64,000 nucleotides of DNA, from contig JAVJVP010000008.1 in the NCBI GenBank assembly GCA_040221095.1, forward strand, positions 496,001 through 560,000, written 5' to 3'. The notes beneath the pieces were generated by a model. That model was not told where the DNA came from. It saw nothing but the letters and a program-made list of their open reading frames with translations, and made no database searches. A program made the translations under genes and the position numbers. This stretch comes from UBA1479 sp040221095 (GTDB taxonomy: Bacteria; Pseudomonadota; Alphaproteobacteria; Rhodospirillales; Casp-alpha2). Shown in pieces: positions 16,167-25,125 of this stretch. Numbering within the stretch: the stretch's first letter is position 1; every line of letters begins with the position of its first letter.

Positions 16167-17144
16167 ATGAAGACCACCCGACGCTCTCTCGTATTGACGG
16201 GGGCTGCCCTGGCGCTTGCCGCAGGCATCGGCATGACCGCCCAATCCGCGCCGGCCCAGGCCGAATATCCGGAAAAGCCCATCAGCTACATCATTCCCTT
16301 CGGCCCCGGCGGCGAATCCGACATCACCGCCCGCATGCAGCAGCCCTTCTTCAAGGACAAATTCGGCCAGGACCTGGTCATTTCCTACAAGCCCGGCGCC
16401 GGCGGCGCCGTCGGCTGGGCCGGCCTGAATTCGCTGAAGGGCGACGGCTACACCATGATGGGCGTCAACCTGCCGCACATCGTCCTGCAGCCGCAGCAGA
16501 AAGACGTCGGCTACAAGACCGACGACATCACCATGCTGTACTGGTTCCACTACACCCCCGACGCCATCGTGGTGACCGACGACAGCCCCTTCAAGACGCT
16601 GCAGGACCTGATCGCGTTCGCCAAGGAAAACCCGGGCAAGCTGATCTTCTCCGGCTCGGGCAAGGGCACGGCGCCGCATCTGGCGCAGGTCCGTTTCGAC
16701 AAGCTGGCCGGCGTGAAATCCACCTACGTTCCCTTCAAGGGCACGGGTGCCAGCGTCGCCGCCCTGATGGGCAAGCAGGTGACCGCCGCCATGGCCTTCA
16801 CCACCGTGGCCGCCAACTATGAGAAAACGCGCCTTTTGGCCGTCGCCATGGAAAAGCGCCATCCCCGCTTCCCCGACGTGCCGACCTTCAAGGAACTGGG
16901 CATCGACATCGTGTCCGGCGCCTATCGCGGCATCGCCGTGCCGAAATCGACGCCGGAACCGGTCCGCCAGAAGCTGACGGCCATGATCAAGGCGGTCAAC
17001 GAAGACCCGGCCTTCCTCAAGAAGATGGAAGAAGGCGGCTTCGCGCCGGTCGATTACGCCTACGGCAAGTCGGCGGACGACTTCCTGTCCTCCTTCGCCA
17101 AGGACGTGACCGCCGCCGCCAAGGAAGCGGGCATGCTGAAGTAA
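16167..17144 (+). CDS. tctC: TctC-family periplasmic solute-binding protein
   Basis: 325 residues with a classical signal peptide (KTTRRSLVLTGAALALAAGI, cleaved near AQAEYPEK). The mature start PEKPISYIIPFGPGGESDITAR is typical of the Bug/TctC family, which binds carboxylates for tripartite tricarboxylate transporters. GGAGG precedes the ATG. It is the first gene of a tctC-tctA-tctB operon. The ligand is unknown; the adjacent dehydratase suggests a sugar acid or other hydroxy acid. Confidence 0.93.
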   Translation: MKTTRRSLVLTGAALALAAGIGMTAQSAPAQAEYPEKPISYIIPFGPGGESDITARMQQPFFKDKFGQDLVISYKPGAGGAVGWAGLNSLKGDGYTMMGVNLPHIVLQPQQKDVGYKTDDITMLYWFHYTPDAIVVTDDSPFKTLQDLIAFAKENPGKLIFSGSGKGTAPHLAQVRFDKLAGVKSTYVPFKGTGASVAALMGKQVTAAMAFTTVAANYEKTRLLAVAMEKRHPRFPDVPTFKELGIDIVSGAYRGIAVPKSTPEPVRQKLTAMIKAVNEDPAFLKKMEEGGFAPVDYAYGKSADDFLSSFAKDVTAAAKEAGMLK

Positions 17145-17158
17145 GCATCAAGTATCAC

Positions 17159-17203
17159 CCGTGGGCCGGTCCTCTGGTAAGATTCAGCGGAACCGGCCCA
17201 CGG
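17159..17203 (+). repeat. stem-loop between tctC and tctA
   Basis: A perfect 12-base inverted repeat (CCGTGGGCCGGT and its complement) with a 21-base loop, 14 bases after the tctC stop and with no T-tract. This is the position where partial terminators or 3' stabilisers commonly raise binding-protein mRNA above permease mRNA. Confidence 0.7.
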
Positions 17204-17258
17204 CCACTTGCCTCAAGGCCGCCCAGGCGGCCCCTTTCATTTTCCACGGAGACGTTTC

Positions 17259-18767
17259 ATGGCAGGGCTTGAGCATCTGCTCACCGCGCTGACGCCGCTC
17301 AATCTGGCCTTCGCCCTGTTCGGCGTTGTCGCCGGCACGGTGATCGGCGCCATTCCGGGTCTGACCGCGACCATGTCGGTGGCGGTTCTGGTGCCCCTCA
17401 CCTTCGCCATGCCGACCTCGTCGGCGCTTATTCTCATGGGCGCGATCTACACGGGCGCCATCTACGGTGGCGCCTATTCGGCGATCCTGCTCAACACGCC
17501 GGGCACGCCGTCCGCCATCGCCACCACCTTCGACGGCTATCCGCTGGCGAAAAAGGGCGACGGCGACTACGCCATCACCATCGCCTGCCTGGCCAGCGTA
17601 ATCGGCGGCCTGATCGGCGCCGTGGCGCTGATGACCCTGGCGCCGCCGCTGTCCGAGGTGGCCCTTGCCTTCGGCCCCGTCGAATACTTCTGGCTCGCCA
17701 TCTTCGGCCTGTCGCTGATCGCCGCCCTGTCCGAAGGCAGCCTGATCAAGGGCGTCGCCGGCGGCGCCCTGGGGTTGCTGCTGTCCTGCATCGGGGTCGC
17801 CGAGGTCGCCGGCGACGTGCGCCTGACCTTCGGCTCGCAGACCATGCTCAGCGGCATCCAGATCGTCGCCGCCCTGATCGGCCTGTTCTGCATTCCCGTG
17901 CTGATCGACCTGGTCGCGCAGCCGGGCCATCACCTGAAGGTCGACAGCGGCTCCCGCGGGTTCCGCCTGGGCGAGGCCGTGCGCTACCTGTGGGGCGACA
18001 AGATCAACGCCGTCCGTTCGGCCGTGATCGGCACCGTGGTCGGCATCCTGCCGGGCGCCGGCGGCTCCATAGCCAGTCTGGTATCCTATTCCGAGGCCCA
18101 GCGCACGGCGAAGCCGGGCCAGCAGTACGGCAAGGGCGAGCCGGGCGGCATCATCGCCTCGGAATCGGCCAACAACGCCACCGTCGGCGGCGGCTTCATC
18201 CCGACCCTGGTGCTGGGCATCCCCGGCACGCCGCCGGACGCGGTGATCCTGGGCGCCCTTCTGGTTCAGGGCGTGCGCACCGGGCCCAGCCTGTTCGCCA
18301 ACCAGGGCGAGATCGTCTACACCTTCATCTGGGGCCTGATCCTGGCGACCATTCTGATGCTGCCCACGGGGCTGTTCATCGGGCGCTACGCCTACCGCAC
18401 CATCATCACCCTGCCCAAGGCCCTGCTGGTGCCGGCCATCGCCTTCATGACGATCATCGGCAGCTATGCCATCCGCAACAACATCAGCGACGTCATCATC
18501 ATGATCGTTCTGGGCGGGTTCGGCTGGGTCATCGGGCGGTTCGGCTTTACCGCGTCGCCCATCGTGCTCGGCCTGATCCTGGGCCCGATCGCGGAATCGG
18601 GCTTCGTGCAGGCCTGGACCATCGGCCGCGCCACGGAAAACCAGATGGGCATGTTCTTCGGCCGGCCGATCTCCATCGCCATCATCCTGTTTACCCTGTT
18701 CACCCTGGTCAGCCCCTTCGTGCTGGCCCGGTTGAAGAAGATCAAGGAACGCGCCCATGCAGACTGA
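17259..18767 (+). CDS. tctA: TctA-family large permease subunit
   Basis: 502 residues, normal length for TctA. The ATG of MAGLEHLL has ACGGAG upstream, and the longer upstream reading covers the stem-loop. Twelve or so hydrophobic segments are seen. The family motifs are present: GTVIGAIPGLTATMSVAVL, YGGAYSAILLNTPGTPSAI and the second-half mirror FIPTLVLGIPGTPPDAVILG. It forms the inner-membrane channel of the tripartite tricarboxylate transporter with TctB and receives substrate from TctC. The last 11 bases overlap tctB. Confidence 0.93.
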   Translation: MAGLEHLLTALTPLNLAFALFGVVAGTVIGAIPGLTATMSVAVLVPLTFAMPTSSALILMGAIYTGAIYGGAYSAILLNTPGTPSAIATTFDGYPLAKKGDGDYAITIACLASVIGGLIGAVALMTLAPPLSEVALAFGPVEYFWLAIFGLSLIAALSEGSLIKGVAGGALGLLLSCIGVAEVAGDVRLTFGSQTMLSGIQIVAALIGLFCIPVLIDLVAQPGHHLKVDSGSRGFRLGEAVRYLWGDKINAVRSAVIGTVVGILPGAGGSIASLVSYSEAQRTAKPGQQYGKGEPGGIIASESANNATVGGGFIPTLVLGIPGTPPDAVILGALLVQGVRTGPSLFANQGEIVYTFIWGLILATILMLPTGLFIGRYAYRTIITLPKALLVPAIAFMTIIGSYAIRNNISDVIIMIVLGGFGWVIGRFGFTASPIVLGLILGPIAESGFVQAWTIGRATENQMGMFFGRPISIAIILFTLFTLVSPFVLARLKKIKERAHAD

Positions 18768-19227
18768 CGTACGCAAAGACACCGGCGGCGCCGTCATCTC
18801 GGCGGTCATGATCGGCATCGCCTGTCTGGTGATCTGGGATTCCCTGAGCTACATGGACCGGGATTCCGCCGTGTTCCCGCGCACCTTCGCGGGCGTCCTG
18901 ATCGCCGCCTCCCTGGCCTATATCGTGATGTGGCTTCTGGGCCGGGCCAGGGCGGGGGCGGCGCCCGAAGGCGGGTCGTCCGTGCGGCGGATCCTTCTGG
19001 TCGCCGTCATGCTGGGCGGCACCATGGCCATGCCCGTGGTCGGCTTCATCGGTGCTGCCCTGCCCGTGTTCGCGGCCCTGACCCTGATCGCCATGTACGA
19101 TCCCTGGACCCGCTTCCGCGTGCTGGTCTATCCCCTGATCGGCACGGCCATCGTGCTGGGTTTCTTCTACCTGTTCCGCGAGGTTCTTCAGGTGCCCCTG
19201 CCCACGGGCAGCTTGTTCGAGGGTTAA
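18757..19227 (+). CDS. tctB: TctB-family small permease subunit
   Basis: 156 residues with four predicted membrane helices and the short loop between pairs typical of TctB (SYMDRDSAVFPRTFAG near the N-terminus; YLFREVLQVPLPTG at the C-terminus). It starts inside the end of tctA, so translation is coupled. The order C-A-B differs from the classical C-B-A order of the Salmonella operon. It ends convergently with the dehydrogenase gene, overlapping its stop by four bases. Confidence 0.88.
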   Translation: MQTDVRKDTGGAVISAVMIGIACLVIWDSLSYMDRDSAVFPRTFAGVLIAASLAYIVMWLLGRARAGAAPEGGSSVRRILLVAVMLGGTMAMPVVGFIGAALPVFAALTLIAMYDPWTRFRVLVYPLIGTAIVLGFFYLFREVLQVPLPTGSLFEG

Positions 19228-20318
19228 GGCACGATCGCCGCGCGCAGGACCGAGCGGTCGGCGGCGCGGGCGAAGGCTTCGTCCAGCTGATCCAGGGTGA
19301 ACTTGGAATCGACCAGGTCCTTGAACGGGAACCGGCCGCGGTTGGCCATGACGAAGTCCAGCGCCTGCACCAGATGGCGGGGATGATAGTTGTGTACCCC
19401 CCGGATGGTGATCCAGCGGCGCAGGATTTCGTTGCCGTCGACGGTGAACATGGCGTTGGGATTGACCAACCCGCCCAGCACGTAGCGCCCGCCGACCCGC
19501 AGCATCTTGAGCCCCGCCGGGATCACGCCGGGCAGACCGCAGACCTCGATCCCCACATCGGCCCCGTCGGGCGGACATTCGGCGCGCACGGCGGCGACAA
19601 GCTGTTCGTCGCTCAGCTTGGACACATCGAAAGTCACGTCGCAACCGAACTTGGCGGCCAGGGCCAGGCGGTCGGGCACCGCGTCCAGACCGATCACCTT
19701 GCGCGCCCCCCGCGCCTTGGCGATGGCGCAGCCGTACAGCCCCAACAGGCCGAGCCCCTGAACGACGACCGTATCGCCGACGTCGATTTCGCCGGCTTCC
19801 GTCACCGAGACCATGGTCGCGGCCCCGCAGTTGAGCGGCGTCGCCTCTTCATCGGTGATTTCGTCGGGCAGCTTGAGAATGCCCGTGCCCGGCATGATGT
19901 AGCAGTAGTCGGCGAAGCCGCCCAGGAAGTGCGGGTCCTCGTCGGCCAGATCATGGCCGTACTTGCGCAGGCCATGGGCCTTCTGCGGCATGTCGTGGAC
20001 GTCGGCGTAATAGGAATCGCCGTCGTGGAAGAACTCGGTCCAGGTCACCCGGTCGCCCACAGCCAGTTTGTCGCCACGCAGGTCGACCTCGCGCTCGGCG
20101 CCCAGCTGTTCGATCACGCCGACGATTTCATGACCCAGGATGCCGGGGCACGGATTGGGCCGATGGCCCTGATAGGAATGGATGTCGGACCGGCAGATGG
20201 TCGACATGGTGATGCGCACCAGGACCTCGTCCGGATGGACGTCGCGCACGGGAAATTCGCGGACGACAAAGGGCGCGTTCGGCGCATCGTAGACGACGGC
20301 CCGGCCATTCTTCTGCAT
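19224..20318 (-). CDS. zinc-type alcohol dehydrogenase associated with phosphonate genes
   Basis: 364-residue medium-chain dehydrogenase. It has CRSDIHSYQGHRPNPCPGILGHEIVG (catalytic zinc Cys and GHE) and the nucleotide-binding GLGLLGLYGCAIAKARGA. The structural-zinc cysteine cluster is absent. It resembles the proposed phosphonate-catabolism-associated alcohol dehydrogenase family, in line with its place as last gene after phnD-phnC-phnE-phnE (70 bases behind the second phnE). The likely role is oxidation of an alcohol or aldehyde released from, or present in, an imported phosphonate; the real substrate is unknown. GGAGAG precedes the ATG. Confidence 0.85.
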   Translation of the reverse strand: MQKNGRAVVYDAPNAPFVVREFPVRDVHPDEVLVRITMSTICRSDIHSYQGHRPNPCPGILGHEIVGVIEQLGAEREVDLRGDKLAVGDRVTWTEFFHDGDSYYADVHDMPQKAHGLRKYGHDLADEDPHFLGGFADYCYIMPGTGILKLPDEITDEEATPLNCGAATMVSVTEAGEIDVGDTVVVQGLGLLGLYGCAIAKARGARKVIGLDAVPDRLALAAKFGCDVTFDVSKLSDEQLVAAVRAECPPDGADVGIEVCGLPGVIPAGLKMLRVGGRYVLGGLVNPNAMFTVDGNEILRRWITIRGVHNYHPRHLVQALDFVMANRGRFPFKDLVDSKFTLDQLDEAFARAADRSVLRAAIVP

Positions 20319-20388
20319 TCTGTTCTCTCCGTTGATCGGACGGCGCCGGGTGGGGCGCTGTTGGGAATTGGCGATATGTCGGCGCCCG

Positions 20389-21231
20389 TCACTTCATCTT
20401 CATGACGGTGTTGCGCGCCCAGGCGGACAGGATTTCGGAAATCAGGACCAGGGCGATGATCGACAGGATGATCGCCGCGACCCGTTCGGTTTCGATCTGC
20501 AGGACGCTGCGCTTCAGGTACCAGCCCATGCCGCCGGCCCCGAAGAAGCCGACCACCGTGGCCGCCCGGAACGCCACGTCCCAGGTGTAGATGGCGATGC
20601 CGGTGAAGGCGACGCGGACCTGCGGGAACACGCCGAACACCATGACCTGGAACAGGCTGGCGCCGGTCGCGCGCATGGCCTCGACCGGGCCCATGTCGAT
20701 GGCCTCGATCTCCTCGGCGAACAGCTTGGCCGCGAACCCGGCGCTGAACAGGGTCAGGGCCAGCACGCCCGGCAACATACCGTATCCCAGGATCGAGACG
20801 AACAGGATGGCCCAGATGGTTTCGTGCACGGCCCGGCAGGACATGGAGAACATGCGCGCACCCGGGTACACGAACAGCCTGGACGGCGTCATGTTGTAGG
20901 CCGCGAACCAGGCCAGCGGGATGGTGATGAGCAGGCCGAACAAGGCCCCCAGATAGGCCATCTGAATGGTTTCGACCACATAGCCCAGATAATCGCGGTC
21001 CATGATGTATTCGATGTCGGGCGGGTAGTAGCGCTGGGCGACGACCTCGCCCATGCGCCCGAACATGCCGAACAGGCGGTCGAGCGGGATGTTCAGGTAT
21101 TCGATGCTGAACACCACGACGGTGAAGGCGATGAGCCAGCCCGCGTAGCTGTAGAGCGAGTCCGGATACTTGAAGCGCGACCACTTCTTGGGAAGGGCGG
21201 CGGCCGTGGCGGGGGGTGCGTTGGACGACAT
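20389..21231 (-). CDS. phnE: phosphonate-type ABC transporter permease (second PhnE)
   Basis: 280 residues, inner membrane, with about six helices. The permease signature region reads EAMRATGASLFQVMVFGVFPQ, followed by FRAATVVGFFGAGGMGWYL. The N-terminal half contains the PhnE-like FSMSCRAVHETIWAILFV. AGGAGG precedes the ATG, 9 bases after the first phnE stop. With its paralogue at 21241-22071 it probably forms a heterodimeric channel, as in other phnCDE1E2 systems. Confidence 0.9.
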   Translation of the reverse strand: MSSNAPPATAAALPKKWSRFKYPDSLYSYAGWLIAFTVVVFSIEYLNIPLDRLFGMFGRMGEVVAQRYYPPDIEYIMDRDYLGYVVETIQMAYLGALFGLLITIPLAWFAAYNMTPSRLFVYPGARMFSMSCRAVHETIWAILFVSILGYGMLPGVLALTLFSAGFAAKLFAEEIEAIDMGPVEAMRATGASLFQVMVFGVFPQVRVAFTGIAIYTWDVAFRAATVVGFFGAGGMGWYLKRSVLQIETERVAAIILSIIALVLISEILSAWARNTVMKMK

Positions 21232-21240
21232 CTCGGCCTC

Positions 21241-22071
21241 CTAGATCATGCGCCGGCGAACGGCGTGAGAAACCGCCTCGCCCAGGAAGATGATGACGAG
21301 GATCGCCAGAATCACCGAAGTCACGCCGTGGAAATTGAAGGTGTTCATCTGGCGGAAGAATACCAGACCCAGCCCCCCGGCGCCGACCAACCCCAGCACG
21401 GCCGAACGGCGGATGTTGATTTCCCATTCGAACACGACGGTGCCGATGACCTGCGGCAGGACCTGCGGCATGATCGCAAACAGCATGACCTGAAACGCAT
21501 TGGCGCCGGTCGCGCGCATGGCCTCGACCGGGCCCGGATCGATGTCCTCGATGGCCTCCGCCGACAGCTTGGCGATGAAGCCGATGGACCGCAGGGCGAT
21601 GGCGAACACGCCCGCCATGGCGCCCAGCCCGAACACGGCGACGAAGAACAGGGCCCAGACGATTTCGTGGACCGAGCGGCTGAGGGTCATCATCAGGCGC
21701 GCGATGGGATAGGTGATCGGCGCGAAGGGTGTGATGTTCATGGCCCCGAACCAGGTCGCCGGCACGCAGAGAATGACGCCCAGCGCCGTGCCCAGGCAGG
21801 CGATCAGCAGGGTTTCGATGGTCGGGCCGATCAGGCTCGGGAACAGGGAGAAATCGATGCCGGCGAACTGGCCGGCGGCCGCCATCACCTCGCCCAGGCT
21901 GCCGATGCGCTTCCAGTCCGTGTCCTGGATCACGGTGACGTCGACGCTCCAGACGACGAGGCCGAACAGGATCACCGCAATGACGGCGGTCTTGCGCTGA
22001 CGCCGGGTGCGGCGGGCGACGATGTCGTCGGTCCTCATGTCCATGACGCGGTGTCCGGTGGCGTTGTCCAT
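21241..22071 (-). CDS. phnE: phosphonate-type ABC transporter permease (first PhnE)
   Basis: 276 residues with a basic N-terminus (VARRTRRQRKTAVIAV) and six predicted helices. The coupling loop is EAMRATGANAFQVMLFAIMPQ and the C-terminal half has RRSAVLGLVGAGGLGLVF; LSRSVHEIVWALFFV mirrors the second permease. It lies 10 bases after phnC. The two permeases share block-by-block similarity, so they arose by duplication. Confidence 0.9.
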   Translation of the reverse strand: MDNATGHRVMDMRTDDIVARRTRRQRKTAVIAVILFGLVVWSVDVTVIQDTDWKRIGSLGEVMAAAGQFAGIDFSLFPSLIGPTIETLLIACLGTALGVILCVPATWFGAMNITPFAPITYPIARLMMTLSRSVHEIVWALFFVAVFGLGAMAGVFAIALRSIGFIAKLSAEAIEDIDPGPVEAMRATGANAFQVMLFAIMPQVLPQVIGTVVFEWEINIRRSAVLGLVGAGGLGLVFFRQMNTFNFHGVTSVILAILVIIFLGEAVSHAVRRRMI

Positions 22072-22081
22072 CCCATCCGCC

Positions 22082-22834
22082 TCACAGAACTTCCATGGCG
22101 TAGATCTCGTCGAGCTTCGCCTCGTTCATCTGTTCCGTCGGGCCGGCGAACATGGTCATACCGTCCTGCAGGCCGATCATCTTGTTGCAGAATTCCATGG
22201 CCAGCTTGACGTCGTGGATGTTGCACAGGCAGGGCACGTTCAGTTCCTGCGCCATCTCCTTGATCAGGGCCATGATCTCGCGGGAAATCTTGGGGTCGAG
22301 GGCCGAGGTCGGCTCGTCCAGCAGCATCAGTTTGGGGTCCTGCATCAGGGCCCGGGCGATGCCGACGCGCTGGCGCTGGCCGCCGGAAAGCTCGTCCGCG
22401 CGCTTGTCCACGTGGTCGGACAGGCCGACCCGGTCGAGCAGATGCAGGGCATGGTCGATGTCCTTGCGCGGGAACATGCGGAACAGGGTGCGCAGATTGC
22501 CCGTATAGCCCAGGCGGCCCGCCAGCACGTTGTCCATCACGCTCATGCGGTCGATCAGGTTGAATTCCTGAAAGATCATGCCGATGTCGCGGCGCACCAG
22601 GCGCAGGTCGCGGCTCGACATTTTGGTCACGTCGTGCCCGTTGAACACGATGGACCCGGACGTCGGATTGACCAGCCGGTTGATGCAGCGGATCAGGGTC
22701 GATTTCCCGGCCCCGCTGGGGCCGATGATGGCGAAGAAATCGTCGCCCTCGACGTCGAAGGATATTCCCTTGAGGATTTCCGGACCACGGGCGCTGTAGC
22801 GCGCGCGCAAGTCCCTTACTTCCAAGACGGCCAT
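22082..22834 (-). CDS. phnC: phosphonate-type ABC transporter ATP-binding protein
   Basis: 250 residues. Walker A is IGPSGAGKSTLIRCIN, the Q-loop IGMIFQEFNL, the signature DELSGGQRQRVGIARAL, Walker B LMLLDEPTSALDP, and the switch His is in CNIHDVKLA. PhnC-like ATPases drive import of phosphonates or related oxyanions through PhnE. The Shine-Dalgarno is weak, but the start is fixed by the family N-terminus (MAVLEVRDL). A stem-loop separates it from phnD. Confidence 0.93.
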   Translation of the reverse strand: MAVLEVRDLRARYSARGPEILKGISFDVEGDDFFAIIGPSGAGKSTLIRCINRLVNPTSGSIVFNGHDVTKMSSRDLRLVRRDIGMIFQEFNLIDRMSVMDNVLAGRLGYTGNLRTLFRMFPRKDIDHALHLLDRVGLSDHVDKRADELSGGQRQRVGIARALMQDPKLMLLDEPTSALDPKISREIMALIKEMAQELNVPCLCNIHDVKLAMEFCNKMIGLQDGMTMFAGPTEQMNEAKLDEIYAMEVL

Positions 22835-22908
22835 AAGGTGTCATCCAGGTCTGGTCGTGGTTTCAAAAGGCATTCCGGTTCTTTGGCCCGGTTCTGCGGG
22901 AAGAATAT

Positions 22909-22957
22909 GCGGCGGCCGGCCCCCGACAGGGAGTAACCGGCGGAACCCGGCCGCCGC
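22909..22957 (-). repeat. stem-loop between phnD and phnC
   Basis: A perfect 11-base inverted repeat (GCGGCGGCCGG and its complement) separated by 27 bases. There is no T-tract on the minus strand. It lies directly behind the binding-protein gene, as the analogous structure does in the tct operon, and probably protects or partly terminates the phnD message. Confidence 0.65.
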
Positions 22958-22974
22958 GGGGGTGCAGTGTACCC

Positions 22975-23919
22975 CTACTTCTTCTTGCGCGCGTCCTTGG
23001 CGGCCTTCAGGTCGCGGATGATGTCGTAGTCTTCCGACGACATGGCCACGAACTTGTTGGACTTCACGTTGGCGAGGAACTTCTGCGCCCCCGGCTCCTT
23101 GTCCAGGCCCAGGAAGGTCTCGCGGATGTTCTTCTTGATGTCTTCGCACAGCGGCTTGCGGTAGACGAAGGGATCCTGCGGGATCGGCTTGGATTCCCAC
23201 AGGACGTTGACGTCTTCCAGCTTGATCTCGCCCTTGTTGACCACGTTGTCGAACCGGTGGGTCGCGACGAAGGCGGCGTCGACCTTGCCCTTGTCGACGG
23301 CGACGGCCGATAGTTCATGGCTGCCCGAATAGATGACCTTGCCGAAGAACTTGTCGATGTCCATGTTGACGACCTTGGAGAACACGACGCGGGGCATCAG
23401 GTTGCCCGACGTGCTGCCCGGATCGGCCAGGGCCAGGGTCGACCCCTTAAGGCTGTCGATGGTGGTGAACTTGGAGCCCTTCTTGGAAATCAGGGCGGCC
23501 TTGTAGCCCGGCCCTTCTTCCTGCATGTGCCCCTTCTTCTTGGCGTAGGTCGCGAAGACCTCGACGTTGGGGTCCTTGGAATTGGCGATCACGTAGGTGT
23601 AGGGGCCCAACACGGCGACATCGACGAACTTGCTGAGCAGCCCTTCGACCACCGAGGCATAGGACGTGGGCATGAAGAACTGGATCTTCTTGCCGGTCAT
23701 CTTGGCCAGGCGGTCGGTCACGGGCTTGTAAAGCTGCAGTTCGGCCACCGTTTCCTCGGTCGGAATGATGGCGAAGGTCAAGGCGTCGGGATTTTCGCAT
23801 TCCGCCGCCTTGGCCGCGGAGATGCCGGTGACCGTGACGGCGGCGCTCAGGGCCAGGGCCGAGAGCAGGGTTCCGGCTCGGCGTTTACCGGACAGTCGTG
23901 TCCTTTGGTCGATGTTCAT
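22975..23919 (-). CDS. phnD: phosphonate-type ABC transporter substrate-binding protein
   Basis: 314 residues from the ATG of MNIDQRTR, which has AGGAG upstream; a longer reading lacks this. The signal peptide (RAGTLLSALALSAAVTVTGI) is cleaved near AKAAECENP. The mature domain shows the PhnD pattern: LTFAIIPTEETVAELQLYKP, FVDVAVLGPYTYV, LALADPGSTSGNLMPR and KVDAAFVATHRFD. This family binds phosphonates, phosphite or related organophosphorus compounds in the periplasm. It is the first gene of the import operon, divergent from a LysR regulator. The lysine-rich end DARKKK is unremarkable. Confidence 0.92.
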   Translation of the reverse strand: MNIDQRTRLSGKRRAGTLLSALALSAAVTVTGISAAKAAECENPDALTFAIIPTEETVAELQLYKPVTDRLAKMTGKKIQFFMPTSYASVVEGLLSKFVDVAVLGPYTYVIANSKDPNVEVFATYAKKKGHMQEEGPGYKAALISKKGSKFTTIDSLKGSTLALADPGSTSGNLMPRVVFSKVVNMDIDKFFGKVIYSGSHELSAVAVDKGKVDAAFVATHRFDNVVNKGEIKLEDVNVLWESKPIPQDPFVYRKPLCEDIKKNIRETFLGLDKEPGAQKFLANVKSNKFVAMSSEDYDIIRDLKAAKDARKKK

Positions 23920-24156
23920 TGGATGTCTCCTCGTGACATGTTGCACTCCCGTTTCCGGCACGCCGCATGGGCGCCGCGCCGGAGATCCCCGCTTCGATGG
24001 CGGTGTGGATGTTTTTTTGGATGTGGGGGCCGGTCATCGGTCCCCCGTCGGCGGAGAGGATAAGCACACTCAAACAGGTCGGCCGTTCGTTGAACGGGAA
24101 ATGTGAAATCCGATCCTGCATCGAGGCCCCCTTGCCTGATTGCCGGTCCTTTGGCG

Positions 24157-24178
24157 ACCGGTCATATGCATGATCGGT
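24157..24178. promoter_or_regulatory. imperfect palindrome in phnD / LysR divergent region
   Basis: A 22-base imperfect palindrome of the form ACCG-N14-CGGT with inner TCAT/ATGA arms, roughly 55 bases before the LysR start. It lies in the 314-base divergent region 23920-24233, which otherwise holds no gene. It is a candidate regulator site. Confidence 0.35.
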
Positions 24179-24206
24179 AATTCAAATCTATTGGGCAAAT
24201 TCAAAT
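24179..24206. promoter_or_regulatory. two direct copies of AATTCAAAT, 19 bases apart
   Basis: AATTCAAAT occurs at 24179-24187 and again at 24198-24206, in the same orientation and about two helical turns apart, just upstream of the LysR start at 24234. Such spacing suits a LysR-type tetramer acting on its own and the divergent phn promoter. AT-rich sequence in an otherwise GC-rich region also fits promoter elements, so the binding role is only inferred. Confidence 0.35.
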
Positions 24207-24233
24207 ATCGTATATAGTCCATTTAGAAAACCG

Positions 24234-25121
24234 ATGATCTTTACACAGCTCAGATCCTTCCACGCCGTCGCCACCGAGAACGGATTCACCGCCGCCTCGA
24301 AGGTGCTGAACGTGGGCCAGCCGACGCTGACCAGCCAGGTCCGCGCGCTCGAGGACATGTTCAAGGTTGAATTGTTCCACCGTCGGGGGCGTGAGATCGA
24401 ACTGACCGAAGCCGGCCATGCCCTGCTCGGCGTGACCCGGCGCATCATGGACATGGAAGGTCAGGCGCGGGACCTGCTGAACGCTTTCGGCGGATTCCAC
24501 ACGGGCACCCTGCACGTCGGCGCCGTCGGCCCCTATCACGCAACGGAAATGCTCAGCGCCTTCAGCGAGACCTATCCGGGCATCCGCCTGGCCGTCACCG
24601 TCGGCAATTCAAGCGAAATGGTCGGGCGTCTGCTGGACTATTCCGCCGACGTCGCCGTGCTGGCCCATGTCGAGGACGACCCCCGCATCTTCGCCATGCC
24701 CTACAGCCGCCACAAGGTCGTCGTGTTCGCCCACAAGTCGCACCCCCTGGCCAAGCGCAAAAGCATCCGCATCGAGGAATTGGAGGGGGCGCGCATGGTC
24801 CTGCGCGAAAGCGGGTCGACCACCCGCCGGGCGCTGGAAGCGGCCCTGGCCGAGCGCGGCGTGACCATCAACCCGGTCATGGAGATCGGCAGCCGCGAGG
24901 CCGTGTGGCTGGCCGTCGCGCGGGGCATCGGTCTCGGCGTGGTGTCCGACATCGAATTCATCCCGCGGCCCGAACTGCGCACCATCGAGATCGAAAACGC
25001 CGACATCCACACCACGGCGCATGTGAACTGCCTGATGGAACGGCGGGATTCGCGCCTGGTCAGCGCGTTCTTCGACGTCGCCGCCGAAACCCGCAAACTG
25101 CGCCAGGGCGAACCCGCCTAA
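24234..25121 (+). CDS. LysR-family regulator, phosphonate-associated type
   Basis: 295 residues with an N-terminal helix-turn-helix (TQLRSFHAVATENGFTAASK, GQPTLTSQVRALED) and a periplasmic-binding-like effector domain (GTLHVGAVGPYHATEMLSAF). The sequence resembles LysR proteins found beside aminoethylphosphonate catabolism genes. Divergence from phnD makes it the likely activator of the import operon. No phnW, phnX or phnA for C-P cleavage lies in the window, so the effector is uncertain. Its stop is 4 bases from the convergent MmgE/PrpD stop. Confidence 0.88.
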   Translation: MIFTQLRSFHAVATENGFTAASKVLNVGQPTLTSQVRALEDMFKVELFHRRGREIELTEAGHALLGVTRRIMDMEGQARDLLNAFGGFHTGTLHVGAVGPYHATEMLSAFSETYPGIRLAVTVGNSSEMVGRLLDYSADVAVLAHVEDDPRIFAMPYSRHKVVVFAHKSHPLAKRKSIRIEELEGARMVLRESGSTTRRALEAALAERGVTINPVMEIGSREAVWLAVARGIGLGVVSDIEFIPRPELRTIEIENADIHTTAHVNCLMERRDSRLVSAFFDVAAETRKLRQGEPA

Positions 25122-25125
25122 ACTC

